A stretch of DNA of 64,000 nt from Beaufortia kweichowensis (lineage: Eukaryota; Chordata; Actinopteri; Cypriniformes; Gastromyzontidae): the NCBI GenBank assembly GCA_019155185.1, contig CM032811.1:10374075-10438074 (forward strand). The letters are read 5' to 3'. Position 1 is the first letter of the stretch, and each line of letters opens with the position of its first letter. The notes under the pieces were generated by a model. That model did not search any database, was not told where the DNA came from, and saw nothing but the letters and a program-made list of their open reading frames with translations. Both the position numbers and the translations under genes were made by a program. Below are positions 27,077 through 42,100 of the stretch, piece after piece.

Positions 27077-28660
27077 CAAAACACAGGCACTAGCGGGAAC
27101 CAGATGAGCATGCCTGTGGATATTATCACCAACGTGATTGATCGATTGGTTCAAATGCCCGCCCTCTTCTTCCACAAAGCTGGATATTGGCAGACAGCTC
27201 ACTGGGCCAGTTTGGGATGCTCAGAATCACAGAGAACCGTCTGTCCTCACTTTTCAAGTTTACAACCACAATCTACTAAACTAACTGACCAGAACCGGTC
27301 TGGTGTACGAGGCTATTCTCCTAAAAACTGAATGTGCATTTCACATTCAAGGACAGCAGGGTCAGTCTGTGCTGCGTTGTTTTTGAAAGCCATTATCTCA
27401 AGTACTCAGCCAGAGGCTCTCGGACTCGGTGATTTCTGAGGGAAATGTTTAATTTAGTCACTTTTTTATTTTACATGGTCACATTTTGGTTTTAGGCTGC
27501 TCTTGGAAGGGGGATGGAGGAGCTGTGATGTGGACGCTTGCACACTAGAGTTTGTGCTGCACATTATCTGTAAGGATAGTGCATCACAATAATGTGAAGT
27601 TTGTAGAAGAGATACTTGATCAAAACAGATTTCTCTAGTGTGTAAGCACCCTAAAGGAAACATCATGGGCAGCTACCCAATAGCATGTATTTATTTGATT
27701 GTAATTAATCTACTACTAGAGAAGTGATTGTAATGATATGACATGAACTGACAGGTAATAAGTAAATACAGATTTTCAGGTACGTAAATGATTCTTTTGA
27801 ATCTGAATCAGATCCTCATTGCAATATTCATCATTTGTTTCATACATGCAACAAGCACATCACATACATACGACGCAGTGTGTGCACACTTATAATGGTG
27901 CTAAAGAAGTCTTTTTTTAACTCTTGGGATAATCAGTGTAATTGTCATAAGCATCCGTCTGTCTGTTGAATCACTCAACAACCAACAAACATTATTTGTT
28001 TCCATCACAGCCTCAATTCAGTACTTCCTTCAACAGTACCATTAGAGCTCATTGCCTTGAATAGATTGGCCTTACGAGTGAAACACCTGCGGTAGTTAAT
28101 CAAAAATCGAATTGTGCTTTCATAAGAGGTGCCAGATCCAGAATAATACATGAAAGTAGCAATCGCTCACCGAGAGATAAAGCCCTGAGCTAAAATCAAA
28201 CGTTTTATTGGAGAATCTTAAAATAGATTTTTCTTAGTTGGATTTATTTTAGGGATGAGTGACGTGCCTTCAGGGTTTGATGTATCAGGCGAACCTGAAA
28301 AACTAATTTGGAAACACGGCCATACTTCTAAAAAGCATCCATGTAAAAGCACAAGCAATTAGGAATCGGCAACGTTTTAGAGAAAAAGAAACCGATTCGA
28401 TTCAGTGGTATAGAGCTCTAAACAAACATAGGTCTGATTTTAGAGAGAGTTATGATTGTTACCTGTGAATGCCAGGATTCAGCTATTGTAATAGAAATGT
28501 TTGATATGAATCAACAGTTTAGTAGTAACATATTATAAAAGCATTATTTATATTTAATCTTTTTTTATTTGGTTGATGCAATGGTTTGTGTGGAGTGCTG
28601 CTGTTGTGTTTGTATGTGACTAAATTATATTGTTCACATTTGTAACTTAAAGGCATTCTG

Positions 28661-28666
28661 AATAAA
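28661..28666 (+). terminator. Polyadenylation signal candidate for ankrd13b
   Basis: AATAAA about 1.58 kb after the stop codon, in AT-rich sequence. A motif match consistent with a long 3' UTR. Confidence 0.5.
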
Positions 28667-29750
28667 GAACAAGACATCTAAAAGATGATGAGTGCAAATG
28701 TGTCATTAAATGTATAGCTCTGTGGTTGTAGTCTCTTGTGCTTGATCATCAGCAGTATGATGTAACGTTTATGTACCAATGCCGTAAACAAGAAAAGTCA
28801 TATTTACAGCGTATACACTTTCTTCTAATTTCAGTTCACACAGACATAATGAAATATAATTAGGATGCTATTTCTGTTCTCTTCAGCTGGAGGAAAAGTG
28901 GCACATCACTTTAGATAAAAAAAAACTAAATAAAACATATCCACACCATAATAGATTCTGTTGCTTTTAATACCCAAGCCTGCTAAATATGCAACATTCC
29001 TTCTAAAAACAGACATGCGAGATTGCAGAATCTAACAACGTTGCCTCCTGTCTGTAACATCCATACATTATTTTGGGACTTTTAAGGGAAGCGTTTCCAG
29101 TATGAATCAGCAGTCTAGAGAAAGCTTTGTCTGTGATGAGTCAACCTCAATGAAAAATACTAATCCACGTCCGTCTGAGGAGATTATTTAAATATAATAG
29201 CCAGTGGAACCAGATTGAAAGTGGACTCTGAAATGATCGAATACACTTAACACTCCATCACTTTTCTCTAATAAGTATCAGGTGTGTACTTGGTTAAAAG
29301 TAACAATGAAAAGACAGAAGGAATGGCAATGAAATGGCTAGAAGGGGATGTTACAGGTTATTTAATAGGCTTTTTAATTCAGCTTTGTGTAAAATAATTT
29401 TTGTGTCAATTTACTGTTTCTACCACCAACCTACAATCTGTGTCTATTTTGTGTTAAAGCTTTGCAGAGCTACATTATCTTATGGTGATACGGATTCTAA
29501 TCTAGATTTAAATTCACTTTAATTAGACTTATGAACACGAATAAATACTAAACTGAGGTGCTTTTAGCTCAAATGAGTGCTCCTGCACTGTCACTCGTCG
29601 CCACACTGAGGCGCTATTGTTCAAATCTCAGATAAATGACAATTCCTCTTACAAGTTACATGTAATACTGTCCTAAGCACTGGTAAAAATGATCTGATGT
29701 ATTGACCCATTAACAAAACAAATGACAAAAGCATTTAAAATAGTGCAGTT

Positions 29751-29756
29751 TTTATT
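29751..29756 (-). terminator. Polyadenylation signal candidate for ssh2
   Basis: TTTATT on the plus strand (AATAAA on minus), about 350 bases after the ssh2 stop codon. Confidence 0.5.
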
Positions 29757-30103
29757 ATTTTATAATAGTCACAGCTAAAGCACAGGATAAAAAAGTTATC
29801 AGACTCCTGACTCCACATGCTATCGGACATCCAGTCAACTCTACCGTTCAAACAGTGCAAAAATATTCAAATAAAAACGCTATCTAAAAATGACAAATGA
29901 AACGATAAAAAAAGAAAAACAAGAGAGTAAAGTGCATGTTTTGAGAAAACGACTCCCTTGTTTGCGTTGCTACCTGAAAGGTCCTGAACACATTCGACAC
30001 ACGCTCGCTCACAAACGCCCTCTCATTCACACCTACAGTAGCGTACATCAGCAAACTTCACTTGATGAAACTTTTAATGCAGTCTGGGACAGTTCAGTGA
30101 TGG

Positions 30104-33100
30104 TCACATGGTGTTGTAAAAAGCAGTCACTGACTTTTTCTTGTCCGTCGCTTTGCGGAAACGCCGAACGGGGTGAGTCTTTGCATGTTGCGGTTGTCGT
30201 GCCGCTATGGAAACGGTGGGTGGAACGGGGTTATGTTCGGAAGGCTCAGACACAACCTCTTGCCGCTTCTCTGAAATGGGGGCGGAGTCTTCCGTCCAGC
30301 CTGTCTCCATCAACTGGACAGCAGACTCAGGAGAAGATGAACCCTGAGGTAGAACACGCTGCTTCTTGTGAACATCATCATGGCTGTTGGTGAGAGGCAA
30401 AGAGTCAAGAGCAGATAAAAAGCAAGAGGAGGTCTGGTTAAAGTCCCAGTCGCTTAGGTCATGAGTAGACAACTCCAGCCGGTCTAGTTTAGCAAGGGAT
30501 GCAGAGCGTTTCATAAGCGATGGAGGGGTGAGACCAGCCTGTCTGATGCGAGCCTCAATTTCCATCGCTCTCTGCCACATCGCAGGTGCTTTGGGATCCA
30601 AGCTCCGCTTCTCTCCCTGTACAGCGTCCCACTGGCCCTGAGGTGTCTGCTTGTCTTCAGATTGTCCTATACAGATTCCCAGTCCTCCAGCCTCATATAA
30701 AAAAGCCTGGAGCTCTCGGAGCGTCTCCTTGATTTTTTGTAAGTCCTCATTGCTACGTGCCAGTCGACCTGAGGGCTTTAACATCTCATCAACATCCGTC
30801 TCCAACTCCGTCACACCCTCCAGCCACAGCAGAGAGGAAGAGGCCGAACTGGGCTCAAGAGTAGGGTTCAACGTGATCGGGTCGGCCTCTACGGAAACGC
30901 TGCCTTCCAGATACACAGAGAAGGAAGGATCGGGAATTATACCCGAATCCTCGTCATCAAGAACTTTGGCGTTTTCATCTTTGTTGTTTGTAGGTTTTAG
31001 GGGTGGACTGGGGCAGGACTGTGGCTCAGGAGAGTCCAAACATGGGGAGGGAAGAGTGGAACGAGGAAAAGGAACGTCTTGACCCTGACGCAGTATAAGC
31101 TCCAGTTGTTCTGTAGCGCGGCGCACAGATCCTGAGGGCCTGTCAGAGGGTGAATGAGGAACTGAAGCAGCTTCTTCATTCTCCTCCTCCAGTGTTGTGT
31201 TTTGAGAGTTGAGCGCCGGTGGTGGGCTGCAGGTGTGCGATATGGATTCCAGTTCAGTAACAATATGACGCACAGACACGCTGTTGTCATGTTGAGGAGG
31301 GTGGGGCTCTGCATCACCATTGGGCTCGGAGTAGGTGTGGCACTAGGGTAAAGAAAAAGGAAACCATTACAAACGTGAACCTTCCTCTTTTTCGTTTTAA
31401 TTTAATAAAAAAATTACTTTTCCAACATTTCTAATATTGTGCCAAATTTGAATGACTTGCTTTCATGGCATGCTATTTTTATATATTTTTTGTTCCACAT
31501 ACCACAAGTCAGTCATTTGGGTTTGGAACAATATGAGAGCAAATAATAAAAGAAAAAAAGAAACTCTTCCATAAGTGCACTTCACATCTATATCAGACAG
31601 AGGCAGTGTTGCACTGACATCACTTGCCAACACTTACTGTACAAAGATTTACTGCCAACTGAGTCATTCCAATTTATGTTTCATAATACCACATTTATCT
31701 TCCATGACAAAATGCAATAACCGCTTGCAGATCTGTGAAGTGAGTGCCAACTCTTACCTCATCAACTTCCTCGTTGAGGTCCTCCAAGGGTGGCGTGCAT
31801 CTGAAGTGAGGTGTCCGCACAGCGGTCGGTTCAGAAAGTGAGCGAGGCTGACTGTCCTGGGACAGACACAGGAACTTCTCTCTGGCACTAAAGAAGTCAA
31901 TGCTATCTGTGCTGAGGTGAGATGTCCCAGCATTATCCGAGCTGTCTGCTGCGTTCGGGTTGTTGTTATCATCATTGGAGTTGTGTTGGAGTACCGCGGG
32001 GGCATGTGATGGGCTGTCAGCCTCAGGCATGCTCGAAGACGCCATATTCCCCTCATCGTTGCTGACAGCATCCAGACACAGTTCTAAGTTTTGCGAGTCA
32101 TTTTGATCAGGCGTGTCTGGGAACACAACACAGTCTGTTTTTGGCTCAGGCACATGGTGAGATGACGGGTCGCTGAGGTCTGGAGTTGTTTCGCTCTCTT
32201 CTTTAGGTGAAGGAGCGAGGATATAAAGAGGATGAGGACGGGTGACCGGCTCGGTCGCTGCTACTCTTAAACGAGAGTTCTTTGACATATTCTGCTCAAG
32301 CACCACTGTGGCCGCCCGCTGTCTGGGAAGAGGTGGGAGGAAGGGGTCCTCGAGGGCTGACTCAGAAGTGAAAAAGTTTTCTTTGGACGTTTCACCTTCG
32401 GTGGTGTGTGGAGGGGATTTAGGGTCGTTGTTGTTGTTCACGACAGGCTGTGGATTTGTAATGGAGTCTAGCAGAGCCAAACCTAGCATTTGTTGGATGG
32501 AAGGAGCATTGTTGTTGTTAAGAGGGTCAGAACGGTCCATCGAGCGCGATGCCTTACAGAGCAGCTCGTGACCATCCGACAGGTCGCTGTCTGAGTGAGA
32601 CCGCCACAGCTTATTATGCCTCTGTTTGCTGGAGGAACAAACAAGAAAAGGAGACGAGAGCATCAATACATGCATCCTTCAATTCAATGGAAACATCAAG
32701 GCTGGGTGGTGACCAAAATTTCGTCAAAAGTACACACAGCTTGGGGTGTGTGAGCGAGAATACAGACATGAAAGTTAAGTATGACAGCGAAAGCTACAAA
32801 AGGAATGCGGAGAGACGGCTACTCCGACGTAACGCACATCACATCACAATAGAGACGAAACGCAATGCTATTGTATTGGAATCCAGAAGCATTTACTCTA
32901 TGGAAACTCTAACCAAAGCCACTGTTGACTCTTTCTAGTGTATTACATGTAATCCAGAGTCAATGTGTGTCAGTAAGGCTATTCTTTAGCTATTTATTCA
33001 AAAGGAATGGGTGTGTGTTGGATCAAGAGAGTGTTTCATAACTATTATGACCCATATGTGGTTTGTACCTGGCCAGCAGGATACCCTGGTACTCCTCCAG

Positions 33101-36100
33101 TTGTTTCATAAAGGATGGGTTGGGTTTGGTGACGGAGCGGCGCTCTTTCACATGGTCAAAAGCTCGCTCGAGATCCCAGCCGTACTCCTTCATGGCGTAC
33201 GCGATCACGGTAGACGCAGATCGGCTCACTCCCATCTTACAGTGCACTAGACACTTGACTCCATCTTTTCTGCAACACAACAGTTTAAAACATGAAATAT
33301 GCTTCTGCGTGACAATAAATTCTTCTCCGATCAGTTGTGTTACATAAGGGACGCATACGTTTATTTTAGTTTATTAATAGTCCTGGTTATATTTAACCTG
33401 CAAAATATTTCATTGCATGTTTGTTTCAAAATTGGTATGATATTGTTGAAAATATTGGCATCATAAAACAAGACTGTAACTTACTTGGCTTTGGAAATGA
33501 ACTTGTAAGTGTCGTTCCAATACTCCAATAGATTAGTGGCCTCCTCGTCATACACTCGGATGTTATGGTACTCAAAAAGCCCGGGGAAGAAATTATCAAT
33601 CTCTCGCGTCACATTCAGGATGTAACGAACTCTGAGGAAATGAGGGAGGGGATAAAATTAACAATGACTGCATGCAGCTGAGCGGATGTATTTATTTAAA
33701 AAGAGTAGACGGGGATAACAGCGTCGCTTACCCACTGTTCTGAAGCTCATCAAGGTTGGAGGCATTCCACTCAGAACCCTTAAAACAAACATTACAGTTA
33801 ATACTTAATACAGTTAAATACTGTAGAGAAATGTACAGTCTCTGTTTCTCAAAGGACAGGGGGAGGAGAGACTGACCAGGAAAAGATGGTCGAAGATTTC
33901 AGTGGGGCTGTCCATCTGTCCCAGAATGACTATCATCTCATTATCGATAAACTCCTTGAACTCCCGCAGGTTGCAGACCATCTGCATCTCCAGCTCTGTG
34001 CGGATCTGAGGACAAAAGTTTATGAATCAAACATTAAAAAAACATATTGACTGGAACCTGCATTTTAAATATTAAATATTATACATGTTTCTTTCAATGT
34101 CAATGGCGGTTAAACCCCTAAAACTATTTTCACAATTACAGAATTTACACGTAGTATTAAATTCATCAAGATTTAACAGCTTGCAGGAAATTTCCTAAAT
34201 GTGTACAATGCATGTTAGTACCTCTTTCGAAGTGACGTTTTCCAAATCCTTCTGCATCATGATCTCTCTCAGACGTGTCTTTATTAACCTCTCTGTGCGC
34301 TCCCTCTCGGTTGGCCTGTATGCATTAAAAGCAGAATTATAAACGATATAGTGTGCTTTACAGATTTCCTGTAACTCATCTCAGTACAGCATATGGCTGG
34401 CATCACCAAGCTCATGAGTTTAATTCCCACATACACAAAAATGCAGAGCTTGAATGTATTAAATTGCTTCGAACAATAGCATCTAACAAATGCCTTCACA
34501 TGCTTCTTTGTATGTCTTTGTGGTTTTGTTTGATTAGAAATTCACCTAAACCAAAGAACCAAGCCTTTGCTTTATTTAAGCAAACAATTTGTTAAGTCAA
34601 ATCCCTGCCTAACCTCAGCTCGTCTGAATAGTAAATGGTAAATGTGAGTCATCCCCGGGTCTTCAGTCGGATTTATCCTGGGACTCTGATAGCAACACAA
34701 GGTATGACTGGCCCCCAGAGGAGCACACGGTCTCATAATAATTACCAGTAACCTTAAAAAACAGAGCTAAATGTAGGTCAACACCCTCGGCTGCTGACTG
34801 TGTACGTGACGGCAATGTGTTTAACAATCAGAGGGGTAAACAATCTCCATTATGGAAAAGAGTGGCCAGAATGTGTCAAAAATTTACTCGTCATACAGGT
34901 TTGGAAAGTGAGGATGAGTAAACAATGACACAATATGTAAAAAATAATAGAAAATAATATGTAAAGTAATTTTTGTGATAATTTTTTTCTACATAAAATC
35001 ATCCTACATAACGTTAAGAACATTCTTTAAAAATATTAATATTGACTGAGTAATGACATGTCACAGATTGAAATCATAGTAGGTGAAATCAAACTTTGAT
35101 GCTTGTTATCTCATAATTTATTTTAAGACTTTAGCCTGGTTTTCACAGACAGGGTCACATAATATCTCTCTGACTCGGCCTTGTTACTGAGGGTCACTCG
35201 GTCCACAGTGTCTACAGCAGACAGCCTCCTCCTCAAGCCTGCTTTTTTTGGCCACCTGTCTCCATCCATCTACTACTCTACCTATCTGTCTCGCCTACTT
35301 TCCGACCGTGAATCAATCTATCTCAGCGTGATGCTATATAAAGTAAGCGGCCGCAGCCATGCCCGTTAAAGACAAAAACACATGCACGTGGGAATGTCTC
35401 CAACAGAGGGAAACTCCCCCGTACATAAAACGTCTGTCCAGGCCATGTCTTGGAAGCAGTGCATCATCTGACCGCTGTCTACCAAAGAAAAACTTGAGGA
35501 GTATTTATCTTGTTGATTTGGCAATAACATGAGGATCTATTCATGGAATGAGTGTTCTTTGTGATACCCTGATGCAAACTCGCCCTCCTGACCTATAGGA
35601 TTGAACTGTGAGCTTGCATCACATAGATCAGATGTGCGTGCTTAGCTCTTTCCAAAAACAAGGACTGATTTACAACACAAACATTGGAGTTCACCCCTAT
35701 TGACTGCATGAGTGTAATTCAATTTTCATAAACAAAAATAAACTTGGTCCTAGTGTAATATTATCCACTGTAAAATTATACAGATATTGACCCATATACA
35801 ACAATACTGATGCGAGCTGAAAGAAGTGAGAACAGCACTGAAACTGCGTGTGTGTTACTCACACATCAGTGAAAAGCACGGGCGAATCTGCGCGGTGGGA
35901 CTGCACGTCTTGCATGGCGTTCCATTCATTGATGAAGTTCTGGTCGGAGATCACACGGCTCTGATAATAACTGACCCAGGTGAGGAAAAGACTGCCTGGG
36001 TAGTAGTTATGACATCGGGCCACTTCGCAAACTTTATGCAGAGACTGCAAGGCTGACCTGATGGAGTACATTAAAAGACATGACACGGCTATCTTTCTGT

Positions 36101-39100
36101 GTTGACTTTAAAAAAAATACTGTCTTCATAGACACTTACCACATGGCCTGCACTGAGACTGGCTTGAAGACATGAACTCTGTTAACAGTGGACACACTGA
36201 AGCCCCTGTTGTGAAACAATTGTAACCTTCATATTACTGAACAAACATTTTCAAAACATTTTAAAATTAGAAAGTGGTTCACGTGTGTGTTTCATGGCTC
36301 ACCCGTCTCCATCCAAGTGTATAAGCGTATCGCTCCACAAGGGTAAGACCAGCCCAACTGTGCACAAGCTACAGGAAACGCATCATCACATGTTATGAGC
36401 AAAAAAAAATTTCACAGACAAAACAAAGATTACATGTGCAATACTGACCGTTCCGAATCGCTGAAATCCATTCCCAGCACCACGCTCTCTTCTGTATCTT
36501 GTCTACCATTGGTGGAGACAATCACCATGTAGCGTGTATGCTGGTGATAAGCAGACTCCAACCGGACAGCCTGTTAAGAAGAGACAGAAATATCAATATT
36601 TTGCTTTCATTTTTCAAGTGGATTGGATGAATAAGGTGTGTGATGGCAGTTACCAGACGGATGGTGTCTTCAGGACGCAGCAGAGTGAACATGGTCTGCA
36701 GATGCTGTTGAAGATCACCTAAAGAGGAACCATGAACAACCATAAACCTCCAGTGCGTGAAATTTGCTTACAACAGCTGAGATAGTCCGAGACACTTTCG
36801 GTTCCTCTAAAACAAATTCCTTGTCTGGTCTGTGTCTGATAAGCTTGAGGTTCGTAAATAATGAAATCATGAAAACCAGTTGGTGAGTTAACAAACAGGC
36901 ATTGTAACACGGCAGTGGCTTGAAAAAAAATCTAAACACCAACTAGACACATATTTCTTTAGTGAAATAGATGAAAAATATTAATTGGCACCTGCAAAAA
37001 ATCCTTAATACTAACTTCCTTTTCTGAGCTGCTTTCGCAACTACTTTTACTCAATGGTAATAGGTAAGATGCATCTTACATATGGGCCTTTTAAATCAAT
37101 TAAATCAATGCCGTCTATTTGCAAGCACAGCGGTGTGTCCATCAACAAGCATGTACATGCATATACACAGACTCATTAACATGCAAATCAATGTTCTTCA
37201 GCTCAAGGACAGACCTCCGCGGTGCCGTACAAAGCTAAAACCAAACACAACAGTTTGTCTTTGTGAACACATTAGACAATTCTTCTAGTCACGTTTGGTG
37301 TGTGTGTGTTTTGTACCTGTGTGTTTGTTAAGCCGTTGTGTGATGCGGGGTACCGAAGAAGGGGAGGAGCCATTTCCCCGTGGGAGGAAGAGGGCGGCGC
37401 CTTTGACTGTTAGGAAGTTCTCGCTGATACTGATGAAAACAACAGTAAAAGTGAGAGAGAAAAAAAGAGAGAGAGACTGTTAACCCACATATCACAGAAC
37501 AGACATTGTGTACAATCTAACCACAGCATCAAGTTTGCATACTGGCGCAGGCCATTTTTTTGGCCTCAGGCTATTACTACATAAAGAAGGGCTCTCAGAT
37601 CTCAATCTTCCACTATGTGATGGACCTTGGGCCATGACACGCATGTGTGTTTACAGACATCACTATGGAAACAGTGTTATTAAGTCTCTGCCGGGCAGAG
37701 GCCACGGCCGCTCTGATAAACAAAGCTGGGAAACTTGTGACCTGTAACAGCTGGCGTTTCAATGCATTACCTTCAACTCAAGTTTTCTGCTCTAAACCAC
37801 CATTCAGTGAATATTAATGGCCTTCCCGTATATGACTACAAAACTTGGACTGCTGTTGAGGAATCTGGGTAATTTTGCAGAAATGTGAGCCCTGTCCACC
37901 TCTGCTTTTAACAAGGAAGGATCGCAGAATATAAGCGAACGCGAGACGCCCGGGGCCGTCACGCCCCAAAAAAACAAAAAGAAAACAAAAACACTGATCT
38001 CATTTCCCACATCCCAGTCACCCCCTGACCCAGCTGTTTCCTCTCTCTTTAGTCTCTCTCTCACTCATAGTCTGACTCCCATTTATTTAGCCCTCTCTCT
38101 CTCTTTTATAGCTGGCCTTAATATGATGGTTTAGGAAGTGCTTTTCCAAAAAGGCTTTAGTATTTAGACTTTTGTATCTAAAAACAAGAGCAAAAAAGTT
38201 GCAAAGACAAACAACAAGTTTTGTACAAACAGTTTGAGAAAAAAGTGTAAGTGAGAATTGTTCTCTTTTAACACACAAACTTTCCAAACGCTCAGAGTCT
38301 TTCTCGAAACCCTTCACCTATCAGCACATGAGAGGATACAAGCAGAAGGCTGATGCAGGGTTACGACTAATTTTACACTTCTAAAAATAAACAGCTGTGA
38401 GTGAATGCAGTTTGCTGATGGACTTTTACAGTGTTGGGAGCTACTGTATATCATCTCATATGACTAAACTCGACAGCTGGACGTTCTGAAACGACAACAA
38501 AGCATGCAAATTGCTTTATTTCACTCTCAATTTTTAACAATCTTGCACTGTAATTGTCATACAGAAGAACATGTTAACCATCCAAAAGTATTTCATGCCA
38601 ATGTCACACACATTGATCAAAGACTGCAATTAGTATAAAATGCAGTCTGCAAAATACCAAAAGTTTTTTGCATCGGGGGTGCCGACACTATTTTAATTGT
38701 GACATAAGTATGATACAAGGGCTGCGCTACGCTGGTTGTAGGACAAGCAGTGCAGTGTCTGTGCCCGGAGCAGCGAGAATGCGCCGGGACTATGCGACGC
38801 AATCTTCACCCACTGGCATTTCACTGAGGCAGATATATAAAGGCACACACATTCACACTGACACACATTAAAAAAATGATGACAGAAGAAATAGACAGAG
38901 AGCTGAGAGAGAGAGAAAAGAGAGTGGGTGGGTCATCGTTTGGCATGCGACACTGGACAGTACTTGTTAGGACACAGACACAATCATCACTATGTAAGGC
39001 ACCTTTGAGAGCCACGCAAAAGTCAAATGTTGCCTGACCCCCACCTGTCCCTGGCCATATTAGTCAGTCTCCCACTAGTGAAGGGATAAATATAGGCCCA

Positions 39101-42100
39101 GGCTGAAGGCCTTATGCGTTCAGGCCTGATATTCATAGAGAGAGAGAGAGAGAGAGTTGGCATTTTGTCACCTTCTAAGATACAAACTAGGCCCATTGCT
39201 GCACATACAGATACATAGGTATAAATAGACAAAGAGAGCAAAAGATAGAAATGGAAGGTTCGGAAAAACTGAAAAGAATGACAATAATAATAATAATACC
39301 AGGGTAAAATTTTGACACTGCAGGCCCAGATATTTTAATTAAATGAGATGAAGGGGCACTATTCTGGTTCGAGTAGAGTCCTGCATTCTGATTGGTCCAC
39401 ACAGGTGACTAATTAAAGCCATGCTGACTATACTGAGAGAGCGAGAGGCGGGATTCTGTTTAAGGGAAAATCCAGAAAAGTAACATCTGTGAATGAGGAC
39501 ATACCATACATACATAAAATTTAAACATAGATGATGCTTAAATTTGAAAATGTTTAACTAATAAGACACATTTCACTGACAAGAGTTAATGCACTAAATA
39601 AGAATTTGTTTTTTTCTCTTTTAACAAAAAGTTGAACTACTGTTAAACTGTAATAATTGCCACTCTAAGGAGTGTGAAGTTTTGGGGTTTATTGCGCAAA
39701 AATTACAACATTGAATTGTACAGTACCCATGCAAAACTTATGACTCAGCTCGTCTCAACTGTGTTTTGATGCTTACAGGATGTGACTTAGCCGAAGCAAT
39801 TAAGTTTCATATTTTAACAGAAATGACGACTATACCAGACTTCCTTAATACAATACAAACTCTTAAGCCTATCAAAGTTCTGCATATCCCACTTCACCTG
39901 GACTCTGTTTGCCAAAACACGTGCTCAAGCATTTATAACAAAGGCGAGGTACAGCGATTCAGTGTCACCTTGCAAGTTTCAACACAGTACTTCCTTCTGG
40001 TAGCTCACACCTGTAATTTCCCAGATTAACCATTATAGCTTGCTGACAAACACAGGCCTATTCTTAGTCCCTCTGTTTGCCTTTTGGCAGTGTATACTTA
40101 ATTATGGAAGTTTGGACCTTTAGTGAGATTTGGTTCTCCCACTGGTTTCATTTTAATCTATGAAATAATCTATGAAAAAAACAGCTATACTTAACTGGAA
40201 ATCAAGCTCTACATATTGGTTGTTGATACAGCAGGCCTGTTTCAGGTGTGACTATAAAAGAAATCCATCCTTGTGATTAAGTCTATCTTAATTAAAGTCT
40301 GGCAGTATAAAAAAAAAACACTAAAAACTGCACTGAAACATAAAATAAAGCAATCGACTGAACAAATCGACTGACTCTTCTGTGATGTACAACAATCTGA
40401 TTTGGTACTGATTACGGTTCACCGGGGTCTTTGAGACATGCAAAAGCTGTGGCTGAAACCACACAACATATACAAACACAAGTAATAATCTCATTCAAAT
40501 GAAATTCACAAGGATAGAGTTGGATCACAATGGCCTCAAATAAATTAGTTTTGACATAATCCATACAGACTTCATAACATCTGAGCAACAATTTGAGACC
40601 TTCAATCAACACTACATTCAATTCAATTAGTTTGTTTCTCACATACATCAGTTTATAATACATTGAGTTCAGAACCAGAACTGAACCTTCAGGTTTTCAC
40701 TTCAATTTGAGATCAAGTTACAGCAAGATTTTTAGTGAATAACTTTTGTTCTGCTTACACAAAGCAATCATATAATATAAGAAGACCATATAGTGTATTG
40801 CAAAAATATGTACAGATCACATTAAGTACTTTTATGGCGTGAAATTTTACTGTATTTAAAAAAAGCAGTGTCAACTTTTTGCCAAACAAACAGAACAACA
40901 AAAGCAAACCTAATTTTTTTGTCACCCTTAAAAGTTGGTTAATCCAAAACGTGTACAGTATTTACATGACTTTATATGGTTATGGCAGAAAGCTGGGGTA
41001 AGGTTATATAGTCCGACTCATCAGAAAAAATCGTGAACAGGTTGGTGAATCACATCTCTCTCCTGTCATCTTTCACAACACTTTGTTACGCCATGAAGGC
41101 GTGAGAAACATTTACTTCTTCTGGCGAGAAGTGTTTCGCAGTGTATTTTACCGTCATTAACTGCGTCCAGTTCCCCTTTATTAACTTAACATGAAAGTTT
41201 GAAAGAGTGTTTGAAGAATTTCAGTATTGTTGTTGTTTCAATTCACTGTTTCGAAAGAACAAATCGAGCCAATTAAAATGTTTAACGGCGAGTTTCACTT
41301 ACAGCTGGTTGATCTGGTTTTGAGAAGCGACCGCGTTGTCGGAGAAGTACGGCATGATTTTTGCCCCGCAGCAGGAGCAGAATCCACGGGCGGTGGAGCT
41401 CTCCGTTACCGCCACACTCTCCAGGGTCATGACGGAGGATCAGAGAACCGGGCACTGTGGCCGGATATCCTCAACTTACTCCTCCACATCCATGATGTTT
41501 CCCCCAAGGAATAAAAGCCTACCCCAAACAGTGGTAACGAACTCGAGGTCGATTGCACCAACCCGGCTGAGGAATGTGTTGTCCAGGCTGCTAAAACGGT
41601 TTTAAAATCAACGTACTCCGTTTGTAAGGCTTTAAACGAGACCAACGTGGACCTAAAATAGCGTAGTAGTTACGTTTGCGATTAAAAAATTTAAAAAAAG
41701 CTAAGCGTCTCTCTTAAATGCGCCAATAAACAAATATAAAACAACAAAATAAATCTATTTCGGAAAACTTTAAATGTAGATTTACATGTAAATGTGCTCA
41801 AGTGACGCACTCTAAACTCACACACACACGTACTCCACATAAAGTTCGTCGCGGCGCACTAGTGCTTGAACAGAGGGAAGGAGGAGCCGCTGACATGTGC
41901 TTTAGAAAGGGGCTCAATGAACGTTTTTGACGGGCGACGCTTCAGACACCAGCGCAACGACACCGTAAACTCCCGCTGGAATGTCACAGAGCCGCGCGGA
42001 ACACGGTCTGCAATCACGAGTGCACTTCAGTGCGTCTTGCAGAACAGACTGCTGTTTTCCATGGCCAGTCTAGAAGATCTATGAATAGCAGAGGTTTAAA

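Larger units (their letters stand above)
27077..30103. other. ankrd13b 3' UTR, convergent intergenic gap and ssh2 3' UTR
   Basis: The ankrd13b stop is at 27074-27076 and the ssh2 stop at 30104-30106 (minus), so the genes converge. A plus-strand polyadenylation signal sits at 28,661 and a minus-strand one at 29,751-29,756. No coding segment was recognised. In particular nothing resembles coronin 6, which lies here in human. Confidence 0.6.

Noticed and set aside
29571..29640. Possible tRNA-like stretch (GTTCAAATCTC box)
   Set aside because: No acceptor-stem pairing or A box could be matched; no RNA gene can be supported.
29890..31082. Plus-strand open frames opposite the last ssh2 exon
   Set aside because: Antisense to a well-supported ssh2 coding exon; no recognisable domain.
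38690..38790. GC-richer patch with a short open frame in an ssh2 intron
   Set aside because: No splice sites keep phase with neighbouring ssh2 exons and the peptide is not recognisable.
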